Under the pieces are notes generated by a model. The model was not told the origin of the DNA, did not search any database, and saw only the letters and a list, made by a program, of their open reading frames with translations. The position numbers and the translations under genes are program-made. From Rufibacter glacialis (GTDB taxonomy: Bacteria > Bacteroidota > Bacteroidia > Cytophagales > Hymenobacteraceae), in the NCBI RefSeq assembly GCF_008271745.1, contig NZ_VKKZ01000026.1, forward strand, positions 1-64,000: 64,000 nucleotides of DNA, given 5' to 3'. Shown one piece after another: positions 8,170-17,174 of this stretch (the stretch's first letter is position 1; the number at the start of each line of letters is the position of its first letter).

Positions 8170-9204
8170 TTAATCAATGGTTTCCTGCCTCTTAAGCGAA
8201 GATTGCCGCACCACCAGGGTCGGCTCCAGCACGATCTTCTGCGGAGGGCCGGTCGGGTTGCTTTCCTCCTGCCGCAGGTTCATGAAGATGGTAGCGGCTT
8301 CCTGTCCCATCAGCGCGGTCTGCTGGTCAATGGTGGTGAGGCTGGGGGTGATGTAGGCACTGAAAGCCTCGTTGGCAAACCCTACCAAGCCAATCTGGCC
8401 GGGTTGGGACCAGGGAGACTCCTTTATAACTTGTAAAGCGCCCAAAGCCGAGAAATCCTCTACCGCGAAAATGGCATCTGGTGGGTGGGCCAGGCGGAGC
8501 AGGTGCTGGGTGCAGGCCCGGCCGCTGTCAATGGACAGTTTGCCGTAGGTGATCAGGTCGCCGTCTACCTGGTGGCCGTACGCTTTCAAGGCATCTACGT
8601 AGCCGCGCAGCCGTTCATGGAAGATGCGGATGTGCTGAGGCCCCGAGATGTGCGCGATACGTTTGTAGCCTTGCTGAATCAGGTGTTCCGTGGCCATGAA
8701 GGCTCCTTTGTAGTCGTCTATCACCACGGCCGGCACTTCCAGCTCATCAATGGAACGGTCAAACAGAACCAGGGGAATGTTCCGGTGCTTGACTTCCAGA
8801 AAGTGGTCGTATTTAATGGTTTCCTTGGAAATAGAAGCAATAATGCCGTCTACGTTTGACTGCAGCAGCGTTTGCACACCCTGTACCTCGTCTTCATACT
8901 GTTCATTGGTCTGGAACAGCAGCACGTTGTAGCCCTGGTTTTTGATCACCTGCTCAATGCCGTGGATCACCGAACCGAAGAAGCTGATCTGCACGCTGGG
9001 CACAATCACGCCCACCACAAACGTCTTGCCTGACCGCAATGAAGAGGCCGTGCGGTTCTGGCGGTAATTCAGCCTCTGGGCCGCCTTCCGGATGCTTTCC
9101 TTGGTAGCAGTACTGATGGAAGGGTGGTCATTGAGCGCGCGCGATACCGTAGCCGCAGATGTCTTCAGCTCCCTGGCAATGTCATGGATGGTGGTTCTGC
9201 TCAT
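8170..9204 (-). CDS. LacI-family transcriptional regulator of the galactose operon
   Basis: A 344-residue repressor/activator: N-terminal helix-turn-helix (TTIHDIARELKTSAATVSRALNDH, the LacI signature with the hinge helix after it) and a periplasmic-binding-protein-like sugar-sensor domain (VVGVIVPSVQISFFGSVIHGIE...). The frame is open upstream to 9414, but the extra 70 residues are of non-homologous character and cover the operator and promoter region; ATG 9204 gives the canonical LacI start. The gene is first in a minus-strand run regulator-symporter-galK-galT. A perfect 18-bp palindrome lies two bases upstream of its start codon and a second copy 208 bp farther up, so autoregulation and inducer control by a galactoside are likely. 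Confidence 0.92.
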   Translation of the reverse strand: MSRTTIHDIARELKTSAATVSRALNDHPSISTATKESIRKAAQRLNYRQNRTASSLRSGKTFVVGVIVPSVQISFFGSVIHGIEQVIKNQGYNVLLFQTNEQYEDEVQGVQTLLQSNVDGIIASISKETIKYDHFLEVKHRNIPLVLFDRSIDELEVPAVVIDDYKGAFMATEHLIQQGYKRIAHISGPQHIRIFHERLRGYVDALKAYGHQVDGDLITYGKLSIDSGRACTQHLLRLAHPPDAIFAVEDFSALGALQVIKESPWSQPGQIGLVGFANEAFSAYITPSLTTIDQQTALMGQEAATIFMNLRQEESNPTGPPQKIVLEPTLVVRQSSLKRQETID

Positions 9205-9206
9205 GC

Positions 9207-9224
9207 TACGTAATCGATTACGTA
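9207..9224. promoter_or_regulatory. LacI-type operator O1
   Basis: TACGTAATCGATTACGTA is a perfect 18-bp palindrome with a central CG, the form bound by LacI/GalR-family dimers. It ends two bases before the regulator's ATG (minus strand), so a bound dimer would block transcription of the operon. Confidence 0.8.
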
Positions 9225-9414
9225 AATATATAAAAATATAAATCCCAATTCCTATCGTGTTTCCGAGGAAGTGAATTATGAAAATCACAAATTTCAGCCA
9301 TAGATCACCTAGTTGCTTGGGACGGCTAGCATGAAAGCAGGGTTTTGGCGGCGATTTCTCAAAATCAGTTTCTAAACAGTTCTGGTCTTCTTGATTCTGC
9401 CTCCACTGGCGCAA

Positions 9415-9432
9415 TATGTAATCGATTACGTA
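9415..9432. promoter_or_regulatory. LacI-type operator O2
   Basis: TATGTAATCGATTACGTA matches O1 with one change (C to T at its third base), leaving a 12-bp perfect core GTAATCGATTAC. Centre-to-centre distance to O1 is 208 bp, close to 20 helical turns, which would allow looping. Confidence 0.75.
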
Positions 9433-9608
9433 AAAAGAGCGATTTGCAGGTCTTATGATGAGGTAGCCGGGTGAAAAGTATGTGTTTATCTAAAAGAAAG
9501 CCCAGCAGCAGACAGTTGGTGGGTAGAGGATGAAGCGGAAGTACTTATGTGCAGAGGTATGCTTAAGTAACTGCCTGTTTCAGGCCTGCTTTTGAGGGAA
9601 CGGCACAA

Positions 9609-9641
9609 AAAGGCCGAGGTAGGTCTTCTACCTCGGCCTTT
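9609..9641 (-). terminator. Terminator of the beta-galactosidase gene
   Basis: Perfect 14-bp stem AAAGGCCGAGGTAG (9609-9622) / CTACCTCGGCCTTT (9628-9641) with a 5-nt loop and a T run on the minus strand (TTTTTGTG). It lies 35 bp past the gene's stop. Confidence 0.85.
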
Positions 9642-9675
9642 GAATAAATTAGAATAAGGAAAGTGCTGGAGGGTG

Positions 9676-12600
9676 TTACCGCAACGGCTTGATCCAGTAG
9701 CTGTATTGGTGGGCTTTGTAGGGCAGGCGGTACTCTTCTAAAGGCTGGCTGCCCCAGCTGTCAATGCCCTGCATGCCCGTTTGCTGCAAATCAATGTGCA
9801 GGTAGGTGCGGTCGCGCTTCACCAGCTCGCCGGAGTGGTACTGTTTCTTTTCCTGCTCCGGGTCTAAGTCATCTAAACTATAGGGCACCGCCGAGAAGTT
9901 GAGCAGGCTATCCGCGAACTCTATTCTGAGGCCATCGCCTTTCTTGTTTGTGAACGTTGCCCAGCGCACGTCAGATTTGTTCCCGCTTTCCTGCGGACGG
10001 GCGTACGGGAAATACTGCTCATTCAGGTGCTGCTGGTACTGGCCCACAAAGGAGGCAGTCTTTCTGTCCCAGTAGTTCTCCCAGGGGCCGCGGCCGTACC
10101 ACTGGATGTTGTCCAGCGCTTTGTCTATCTGCAGGTCGTTGCCCACGCGCAAGAGCAGCTTGTGGTTGCCTTTGATAGGCTTGATCTGGTTGTCTACCTT
10201 CACGGTGCCGTCTGGGTGCACGGTGAACACCTGCTGGGTGAGGGCATCTCCGTTTACCAGCTCTTTTTCAAAAGTGACCTGGTATCCCTGTGGGGTTTTG
10301 CTGTGCGTGGCCTTCACCAGTTTGCCGCCGTCATAGGCGTTGCGCCACATGCGCATAGACTGGTTGAACCGGGCCCCAATGTCATTGTCAGTAGGCGCGC
10401 GCCAGAAAGAAGGGGACGGTCCTTGCAGCAGCAGAGGCTGGCCCTTTAATACGTAGCTGCTCAGGGTGCCGGTGGTTTGGTCAAAGGTGATGGTAAAGTC
10501 TTTTCCGGTCAGTACCACCTTGCCGTCTTTCTCAGCTACCTGCAGGTTGCCTTTGCCCGCCGTGGCGGTGAAAGGAGCAATGGTTGGGCTCAGGGAGAAC
10601 TGCTCCGCGGCCTGCTCGTAGCCTTTGTCTAAGAAGGGCTCTGCCTGTTTCAGGCGGTAGCGCACGTTCAGGAAATACTCATGGCCTGGTTTCTGGCTTC
10701 TTTTGATAGGCAGCGCCAGGGTCATGCTCTGCTGCGGGGCTGCCTTTAATTCCTGCACCACGCCCTTCTCCACCACCTTGCCGTTCTCCACCAGTTCCCA
10801 GTGCAGCTGGAAATTACCCAGGTCTCGGAAGAAGTAGCCGTTCCTTACCTCCAGTTGGTGGTTTCCGGTGTGTTTGGTCTTGATGTGCTGGTAGACTTTC
10901 TTCACCTCAATGGCCATGGGGGTCAATTGCCGGTGGGCCGTGACCACGCCTTTCACGCTGAAGTTGTTGTCACTGATGTTCTCGTCTACCGGTCCGCTCA
11001 AGGGGAAGTCTCCGCCGTAGGCCATGATGCGCTTGCCGTTTTTCACGGTGTCAATGGCCTGGTCTATCCATTCCCAGATAAAGCCTCCCTGCAGGTTGGG
11101 CTGCGACTCAATCACGTCCCAGTACTCCTGGAAGTTGCCCAGGCTGTTGCCCATGATGTGGGCGTATTCACTCATGATGAGCGGGCGGTCTGGGTTGCTC
11201 TGGGCGTATTTGACCATCCAGTTAGGGTGGGGGTACTGCGGCACGATCATATCGGTGTTGTAGTCCCACTCGGCCCGTTCATACTGCACCGGGCGGTAAT
11301 CCTGCTTCTTGAGCCAGTCATAGGCCTCGTAGAAGTTCACGCCGTTGCCGGCCTCGTTGCCCAGGGACCAGGTCACCACCGAGGTGTAGTTCTTGCTACG
11401 GGCGTACATGCGGGCAATACGCTCAAAGTGGGCGTTGCGCCATTCTTTCTTGTTGCCCAGGGTGTACTGCAGGTCATAGCCAATGGCGTGCGACTCAATG
11501 TTGGCTTCCTCCACCACGTAGAGGCCATACTCATCGCAGAGTTCCATCCAGTACGGGTGCGGCGGGTAATGGGAGTGCCGGACGGCGTTCACGTTCAGCT
11601 TCTTCATCATCTCCATGTCTTTGCGCATGTCTTCGCGGCTGAGGGTGTGGCCTTTGGTGGCGTTGTGCTCGTGGCGGTTCACGCCCTTCAGGAAAACGCG
11701 CTTGCCGTTCACCAGGAAGTTCTTGTCTTTGATCTCTACTGACCGGAACCCGAGCCGTTGGGGCACCACCTGCACTACCTGGCCTTTCTTGTCTTTCAGG
11801 GTGATGTACAGGGTGTAGAGGTAGGGCAGCTCCGCAGACCAGGTCTTCACGTTAGGCACGGTCTTGCTGAAGGTCACGTCCGTCTTGTAGTTACCCAACA
11901 CGCGGCCCTGGGCCTTGTCGGTGAAGACAGATTTGCCCGCGGCGTCTACCAACTCAATTTCCACGGCGAAGGTGTCTGCTTTGCTGTGCAGGGTCTTCTG
12001 GTCTATCTTGTAGTTGTTGATCTCAGTGGTCAGATTAAAAACACCGTGAGTGTAGGTGGGGTCAAGGGTGGCCACCGCTTTGAAGTCCCGGATGTCCAGC
12101 TTGGGTGTGGCGTAGAGGTACACGTCCCGCTCAATGCCGGAGATGCGCCACATGTCCTGCGACTCCAGATAGCTGGCATCGCTCCAGCGGTACACCTGCA
12201 GGGCCACCAGGTTTTCGCCGGGTTTCACGTACGGGGTGATGTCAAACTCCGCGGCCAGCTTGCTGTCTTCGCTGTAGCCTACTTTCTCGCCGTTTACCCA
12301 GATATAGAACGCTGATTTCACCGCCCCCAGGTGGATGAACACCTGACGGCCGTTCCAGCTTTGCGGCAGGGTGAATTTCTTGCGGTAAGAGCCTACCGGG
12401 TTGTTGTCTTCCGGTATGTCATGCGGAGGGTTCAGCTTACCGGCCCGTTTGGCATGGCCGGCAAATTCCGTGGGTTGGTTTACATAGATGGGCAGGCCAT
12501 ACCCGTTCACCTCCCAGTTGGCAGGCACCTGGAAGTTATCCCAGCCAGTGTCATTGAAGCCGGTCTTGTAGAAGTCAGTAGGGCGTTTCCTGGGGTCTTG

Positions 12601-12825
12601 CACCCAGTTGAATTTCCAGGTTCCGTTGAGGGTGAGGAAGTAGTCTGACTTTTCTTTTTGGCGTTGCTCGGCCAGTTTCCGGTTTTCAAAGGCGAACGAG
12701 GCCGCCCGCATGGGCATTCGATTCAAAGAGACAATCTCAGGGGTGACTACCTCTGGAGGCAATTGTTGGGCATATGCGCCACTAAGCCAGGAGAGGGCAA
12801 AAAAGAGGGTGAGAAATTTACGCAT
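9676..12825 (-). CDS. lacZ: Beta-galactosidase, glycoside hydrolase family 2
   Basis: A 1049-residue exported enzyme that removes beta-linked galactose by a retaining mechanism. Signal peptide at residues 1-19 (MRKFLTLFFALSWLSGAYA). Domain order follows LacZ: sugar-binding jelly roll with the GSYRKKFTLP start, Ig-like domain, TIM barrel, second Ig-like domain and Bgal_small_N (starting about KDFTITFDQTTGTL). Barrel motifs are clear: GVNRHEHN, RHSHYPP, the acid/base Glu in WSLGNEAGNG, and the nucleophile region MSEYAH. Length equals that of classic LacZ. It is probably periplasmic and releases galactose for the neighbouring symporter/galK/galT operon. It has its own terminator; no copy of the LacI palindrome was seen upstream. 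Confidence 0.95.
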   Translation of the reverse strand: MRKFLTLFFALSWLSGAYAQQLPPEVVTPEIVSLNRMPMRAASFAFENRKLAEQRQKEKSDYFLTLNGTWKFNWVQDPRKRPTDFYKTGFNDTGWDNFQVPANWEVNGYGLPIYVNQPTEFAGHAKRAGKLNPPHDIPEDNNPVGSYRKKFTLPQSWNGRQVFIHLGAVKSAFYIWVNGEKVGYSEDSKLAAEFDITPYVKPGENLVALQVYRWSDASYLESQDMWRISGIERDVYLYATPKLDIRDFKAVATLDPTYTHGVFNLTTEINNYKIDQKTLHSKADTFAVEIELVDAAGKSVFTDKAQGRVLGNYKTDVTFSKTVPNVKTWSAELPYLYTLYITLKDKKGQVVQVVPQRLGFRSVEIKDKNFLVNGKRVFLKGVNRHEHNATKGHTLSREDMRKDMEMMKKLNVNAVRHSHYPPHPYWMELCDEYGLYVVEEANIESHAIGYDLQYTLGNKKEWRNAHFERIARMYARSKNYTSVVTWSLGNEAGNGVNFYEAYDWLKKQDYRPVQYERAEWDYNTDMIVPQYPHPNWMVKYAQSNPDRPLIMSEYAHIMGNSLGNFQEYWDVIESQPNLQGGFIWEWIDQAIDTVKNGKRIMAYGGDFPLSGPVDENISDNNFSVKGVVTAHRQLTPMAIEVKKVYQHIKTKHTGNHQLEVRNGYFFRDLGNFQLHWELVENGKVVEKGVVQELKAAPQQSMTLALPIKRSQKPGHEYFLNVRYRLKQAEPFLDKGYEQAAEQFSLSPTIAPFTATAGKGNLQVAEKDGKVVLTGKDFTITFDQTTGTLSSYVLKGQPLLLQGPSPSFWRAPTDNDIGARFNQSMRMWRNAYDGGKLVKATHSKTPQGYQVTFEKELVNGDALTQQVFTVHPDGTVKVDNQIKPIKGNHKLLLRVGNDLQIDKALDNIQWYGRGPWENYWDRKTASFVGQYQQHLNEQYFPYARPQESGNKSDVRWATFTNKKGDGLRIEFADSLLNFSAVPYSLDDLDPEQEKKQYHSGELVKRDRTYLHIDLQQTGMQGIDSWGSQPLEEYRLPYKAHQYSYWIKPLR

Positions 12826-13320
12826 GGGGTAAGGGGTGAGATAAAGAGTGTTTGTTAGAAAGCAGGGAGCGCCTGCCGTGGGTGTATGGGCGTGAAATAG
12901 AATGAACGTGCATAACCAGAGGCTCGCCCCTGTGGTAACTTATAGAAAGACTCTCATTGACTCCTTTTCGCTAGCCGTTGGGTTCCTTGCCTAAGGCTTA
13001 AGAACTTACCAGGTAAAAGGCCTGATGAATCTTTTTGATTTAAGCGAGTAAGTTTATAATATTTTTATTTAATTGCCTAAACTTTTAAAAAAAAGGAGAA
13101 AATGTAGTGCATTTCTTTTTTACTATAAGTAAATAGCTCTAAGCAGCAAAGCGCTGCCATTGGGTTTGGAGTAGTATTGGCAGTAGATGGATTTCTGTTT
13201 TGCCCCTGTTTCACAGAAAACGCCGGTAAAACACAGTTTCCAACTCTGGCCACCTGCTTTTCTGACTATGGGTAAATTGCCTGCTGCCCTTTCCTTGTCT
13301 TACCGCCTATTCTTTCATAT
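12826..13320. other. Divergent intergenic region between lacZ and the sulfatase
   Basis: 495 bp separating genes that face away from each other, so it must carry both promoters. The segment 13030-13100 is very AT-rich (AAGTTTATAATATTTTTATTTAATT). No palindrome like the LacI operator was found. Confidence 0.5.
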
Positions 13321-14760
13321 ATGCGCACCTTTCACCTCCAAATGCCCCAGCTCTGCCTCGCCCTGTTTCTGTTTTGCGGGTCATTTTTAGGAAACGGGAC
13401 CCAAACCCTGGCCCAGGGCAAGAAGAGCTCCTACGTCAAGCCGAACATCATTTTCATCTTAGCCGATGACATGGGGTATGGCGACCTGGGCAGCTACGGC
13501 CAAACCAAGATCAAGACCCCTCACCTGGACCAACTGGCCGCGGGCGGAAGGCGCTACACCCAGTTCTATGCCGGTTCCACGGTGTGCGCTCCTTCGCGGG
13601 CGGCACTTATGACGGGGCAGCACACCGGGCACACCTACATCAGGGGCAATGGCGAAGTACCCCTGCCCCCCACGGAAGCATCGCTCCCCATACTCCTCCA
13701 GAAAAGCGGCTACCGCACGGGCATGGTGGGCAAATGGGGCTTAGGCCTCAAAGGAACAACGGGCGCCCCTGAGAAGCAGGGCTGGGATTTCTTCACCGGG
13801 CACCTGCACCACCTGGAAGGCCATTTCCAGCAGGCAGACTCGCTGTGGACGCTGCGCGAGGGGAAATCCCAGAGAATAGCGGTGGCCAAAGACGTCTACC
13901 TGAATGAACTGTTCACCCAGGAGGCCCTGCGGTTTGTGGACGACCAGCAAAAGAGCCCGTTTTTCCTGTACGTTTCCTACACCTTGCCCCATGCTGAGTT
14001 GCGCGTGCCGGACCGGTACCTGCAGCCGTACCTCACCGCTGAAGGCCAAAGCGTGTTCGCGCCAGAGAAAGCCCACCCTGCGGGCCAGCACTACCGGGCG
14101 CAGCCCTTCCCCAAGGCCGCCTACGCCGCCATGGTCACCAGCATTGACGACTACGTGGGGCAAATCCTGCGGAAGCTAGAGGAGCGCGGCCTCACAGAGA
14201 ACACCCTGGTCATCTTCACCAGTGATAACGGAACCCACGTGGAAGGAGGAAGAAAGATGGAAGATGCTATGCAGGTATTCCAGAGCAGCGGCCTGTTGCG
14301 CGGGGTGAAGCGGGACCTGTACGAAGGAGGCATCCGGGTGCCGTTCCTGGTTTCCTGGAAGGGGCACGTAAAACCCGGAACCACCAGTACCTATCTAGGC
14401 GCCTTCTGGGACATCTTGCCCACCTTCGCTGCCCTGGCGGGTGCCCCCACGCCGGCCGGAATAGACGGACTGTCGTTCCTGCCAGACCTGTTGGGCAAGA
14501 AAATGAAAAAGCAGCACGAGGTGCTGTACTGGGAGTTCGGTGAAGGCGGCTTCAAGCAGGCCGTCAGGAAGGGCGACTGGAAGGCCATCCGGTTCTACAA
14601 AGACGGCCGCCCCACCCGCACCGAACTGTACCGCCTGGACAAAGACCTGGGTGAGAAACAGGATCTGGCAGCCAGCAATGTCCAGAAAGTAAAGGAAATG
14701 GAAGCGCTCATGGACCAGCAGCACACCACGCCCCAGAACAGCCTGTTCCAGATCAAGTAA
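13321..14760 (+). CDS. Sulfatase (formylglycine-dependent, family S1)
   Basis: A 479-residue exported enzyme that hydrolyses sulfate esters, probably from a glycan. Signal peptide covers about the first 32 residues (hydrophobic LCLALFLFCGSFLG, ending TLAQ). The sulfatase signature is C89-A-P-S-R93 followed by AALMTGQHTG; C89 is the residue converted to formylglycine. Metal ligands are seen in the NIIFILADDMGYGDLG motif (Asp49, Asp50) and in IFTSDNGTH. The GKWGLG segment is also conserved. Cys-type sulfatases need an activating enzyme, not present in this window. It lies between lacZ (divergent) and a GH43 gene (same strand), which fits breakdown of a sulfated polysaccharide. Confidence 0.93.
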   Translation: MRTFHLQMPQLCLALFLFCGSFLGNGTQTLAQGKKSSYVKPNIIFILADDMGYGDLGSYGQTKIKTPHLDQLAAGGRRYTQFYAGSTVCAPSRAALMTGQHTGHTYIRGNGEVPLPPTEASLPILLQKSGYRTGMVGKWGLGLKGTTGAPEKQGWDFFTGHLHHLEGHFQQADSLWTLREGKSQRIAVAKDVYLNELFTQEALRFVDDQQKSPFFLYVSYTLPHAELRVPDRYLQPYLTAEGQSVFAPEKAHPAGQHYRAQPFPKAAYAAMVTSIDDYVGQILRKLEERGLTENTLVIFTSDNGTHVEGGRKMEDAMQVFQSSGLLRGVKRDLYEGGIRVPFLVSWKGHVKPGTTSTYLGAFWDILPTFAALAGAPTPAGIDGLSFLPDLLGKKMKKQHEVLYWEFGEGGFKQAVRKGDWKAIRFYKDGRPTRTELYRLDKDLGEKQDLAASNVQKVKEMEALMDQQHTTPQNSLFQIK

Positions 14761-15350
14761 ATCGCAGGCAGAAGTCTGACCCTTTGTTTCCGGGCCATTT
14801 TTGAGAATAGCCCGGGAAACGGAAAATACCCAGCGGCCCGCCAGGAGAACCCAAAGAGACGGGTTTCCTGGCGGGCCGCTTTGGTTTCTGCGAACCAGCG
14901 ACTATGCTTCCTGGCTTGGTTTTCTGGTAAAACAGCTCCGGGCCTCAGCTACAAGAAGGGCGTTTCCCGCCTGTTTTCTAGATCCAGGAAGAAAAGAGAT
15001 AGGCGGGGTTAGTTACCTTTTTCATCTACCGGAATGAAGCCCTTCTCTAAGCGCTTTCCTGCTTTTATTTGATAAGCCCCATCAGCATGGTAAAACCTCC
15101 TCTTTGGCCCATCTCTGCTTGCTTCTTTAACTTATCTTGAGGGTGAAGTGAGTCACTAAAGCAATTCAAAATTAGGAAAGCTAGAGCTCCTCTAGTGGTA
15201 AATTATTGGCGACTTGATAAACAAAGTCTGCATAAAACCCTATTTTTAAAAAGTAAACCTGGAACGGATTCAAAGATGGTACTAGGTTATGGTACAGCAC
15301 AAGCTGCCGGTAAACCTTCAGGAAAACAGACACGCCAGATGAATGGAACT
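14761..15350. other. Intergenic region with two hairpins
   Basis: 590 bp between the sulfatase and the GH43 gene. It contains a near-palindrome of the dispersed family (14786-14820) and a strong terminator (14832-14880). The frame that continues upstream of the GH43 start (from 15195) lacks protein character. Nothing else seen. Confidence 0.5.
14832..14880 (+). terminator. Terminator of the sulfatase gene
   Basis: Arms 14832-14852 and 14861-14880 pair over 20 bp with one bulged base (AGCGGCCCGCCAGGA / TCCTGGCGGGCCGCT, then AACCC/GGGTT), loop of 8 nt, followed by TTGGTTT. Confidence 0.75.
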
Positions 15351-16955
15351 ATGAACCGGATCTCCTTTTTCCTGCTGGTCTGTTCGCTGGCCTTCTCCTG
15401 CCAGGTAGACCGGGGCACCATTTCTCAGACAACTTCCGGCACTCCCGCCGCCACTACTACCCAGGCCGTCACCTTCCGAAACCCCGTCATGCCCGGCGAC
15501 TACGCAGACCCTTCTGTGGTGCGCGTGGGCAAAGACTACTGGGCCACGGCCACCTCTTCTGAGTGGGCGCCCCTGTTCCCCATTCTGCACTCCACCAACC
15601 TGGTAGACTGGGAAACGGTGGGCCATGTGTTCCCCGATAAATCGCCCGGTTGGGCCGAGGCGCACTTCTGGGCACCGGAGATCTCCTATGACAACGGCAA
15701 GTACTATATCTACTACACCGCCAAAAAGAAAGGCGGCAACCTGTGCGTAGGCGTGGCCAGCGCCACCAAAGCCACCGGTCCCTACACCGACCATGGCCCC
15801 CTGGTGTGCCAGGAAGTGGGTTCTATTGACGGTTTCCCCATCAGGGATGAAAAAGGCGAGCTGTACCTCATCTGGAAAGAAGATGGCAACAGCGTAGGCA
15901 AGCCCACCCCGCTCTGGGGCCAGCGCATGAACGAGGGAAGAACCGCCCTCACCGGCGAGAAGTTTGAGCTCTTCCGGAATGAGAAGGGTACCTGGGAAGG
16001 CGGCCTGGTGGAAGGCCCGGCCCTGGTGAAGCGCAACGGCTACTACTACCTCTTTTACGCCGGCGATGCCTGCTGCGGCCGCGCCTGCACCTATGGCGTA
16101 GGCGTAGCCCGGGCCAAAGACCTGCGGGGGCCCTGGGAGAAGGACCCTAAAAACCCCATCATGAAGAAAAACGAGACCTGGGCCTGTCCGGGCCACGGCA
16201 CTGTGGTCACCGATGAGAAAGGCCGCGACTTTTTCCTCTACCACGCCTACAGCGCCAATGCTACGGTATACCCGGGCCGGCAGGGGCTGCTGGACGAGGT
16301 CATCTGGGGAACCGACGGGTGGCCCACCTTCCAGGGGAATGCCCCTTCCGTGACGGCGCTGGCTCCTTACCGTACCAACGCCAAAGACGAACTGGACATC
16401 CGGGATGAATTCACTACGCGCCAACTGGCTCCTACCTGGCAGTGGTTTGTGGAGCAGCAGCCAAAATATACCCTGCAATCGGGGCAGGGCGGGCGTTTGG
16501 TCTTGCAGGCCTCGCCAGAGAAGGTGGGAACGGTCTTGGGCAAACGCACCGTAGAGGCGGACTATACCGCTACGGCTGCCCTGCACCAGCGGCAGCTGGG
16601 CAGTGGGGTGGCGGCCGGCCTGGCCGCGATAGGAGATCCCAGGAATGCGGTGGGGGTTTGGGTGCAGAACCAGGAGATTTCCCTCTGGTCGGTGAAAGAC
16701 GGCAAGGAAACAGTACACGCCAAAGTAGCGGCCCCGCCAGCTGACCTGCTTTACTTCAAACTCACTACTACCAAAGGCGACCAACTGCGCTTCGCCTGGA
16801 GCACAGACGGGTCCACCTGGACGCCCCTCCAGGAGGGAAACCCCATCAACGGGGATTTTCTGCCCCCCTGGGACCGGGGTGTGCGGGTAGGGCTTCTTGC
16901 CAAAGGCCCACAGGGGGCCACCGCGGCGTATGAGTGGTTCCGGCTGGAGCACTAA
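15351..16955 (+). CDS. Glycoside hydrolase family 43 lipoprotein
   Basis: A 534-residue surface or periplasmic lipoprotein. The frame is open from 15195, but ATG 15351 gives a clean lipoprotein signal (MNRISFFLLVCSLAFSC, lipobox LAFSC, Cys17). The GH43 five-blade propeller shows the catalytic Asp in GDYADPSVVRVG, the pKa-tuning Asp in GSIDGFPIRDE and the acid Glu in GGLVEGPALVKRNG; HFWAPEISYDNGKYYIYY is also typical. After about residue 330 a beta-sandwich domain follows (start RQLAPTWQWFVEQQP), as in many GH43 arabinofuranosidases and xylosidases. Inverting enzyme; substrate cannot be set from sequence, though some GH43 act on beta-1,3-galactans, which would fit the neighbouring beta-galactosidase. 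Confidence 0.9.
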   Translation: MNRISFFLLVCSLAFSCQVDRGTISQTTSGTPAATTTQAVTFRNPVMPGDYADPSVVRVGKDYWATATSSEWAPLFPILHSTNLVDWETVGHVFPDKSPGWAEAHFWAPEISYDNGKYYIYYTAKKKGGNLCVGVASATKATGPYTDHGPLVCQEVGSIDGFPIRDEKGELYLIWKEDGNSVGKPTPLWGQRMNEGRTALTGEKFELFRNEKGTWEGGLVEGPALVKRNGYYYLFYAGDACCGRACTYGVGVARAKDLRGPWEKDPKNPIMKKNETWACPGHGTVVTDEKGRDFFLYHAYSANATVYPGRQGLLDEVIWGTDGWPTFQGNAPSVTALAPYRTNAKDELDIRDEFTTRQLAPTWQWFVEQQPKYTLQSGQGGRLVLQASPEKVGTVLGKRTVEADYTATAALHQRQLGSGVAAGLAAIGDPRNAVGVWVQNQEISLWSVKDGKETVHAKVAAPPADLLYFKLTTTKGDQLRFAWSTDGSTWTPLQEGNPINGDFLPPWDRGVRVGLLAKGPQGATAAYEWFRLEH

Positions 16956-16993
16956 AATGTAGGCGGTACCCACCATTTTTCTGCAGAAATAAC

Positions 16994-17043
16994 CAGCGGC
17001 GTTTGAAGCCTGTTTTCCAAGAAACAAACTTCAGACGCCGCTG
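16994..17043. terminator. Hairpin between convergent genes (GH43 and RDD)
   Basis: Arms CAGCGGCGTTTGAAG (16994-17008) and CTTCAGACGCCGCTG (17029-17043) pair with one mismatch. It lacks a clear T run on either side but sits in the expected place for both genes. Confidence 0.45.
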
Positions 17044-17174
17044 CTGTTCAACTAGGGCGCAAAATAAACCTTGAAAGGCTGGCTTCTTCCACCAGGTCAG
17101 AAGGGTTGAAAATGGCAATGCGCCGCCGCTTTTAGGCTTCTTTCCCCAAAACGGGTGAAAAACGGGAATGTGGC

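Larger units (their letters stand above)
9205..9675. other. Control region upstream of the regulator gene
   Basis: About 470 bp containing two operator-like palindromes (9207-9224 and 9415-9432) and, at the far end, the terminator of the beta-galactosidase gene. The AT-rich stretch 9225-9245 (TATATTT on the coding strand) is the best candidate for the promoter. No gene is supported here. Confidence 0.6.

Noticed and set aside
9205-9414. N-terminal extension of the LacI regulator
   Set aside because: The extra 70 residues cover the operator and promoter region and do not match the family; ATG 9204 gives a standard LacI start.
10801-11742. 313-codon + strand frame over the beta-galactosidase gene
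   Set aside because: Antisense shadow; Val/His-rich product without domains.
14801-15037. 78-codon frame after the sulfatase
   Set aside because: It spans a terminator hairpin and has no protein character.
15318-17027. 569-codon minus-strand frame over the GH43 gene
   Set aside because: The GH43 frame has catalytic motifs and a lipobox; the antisense frame shows none.
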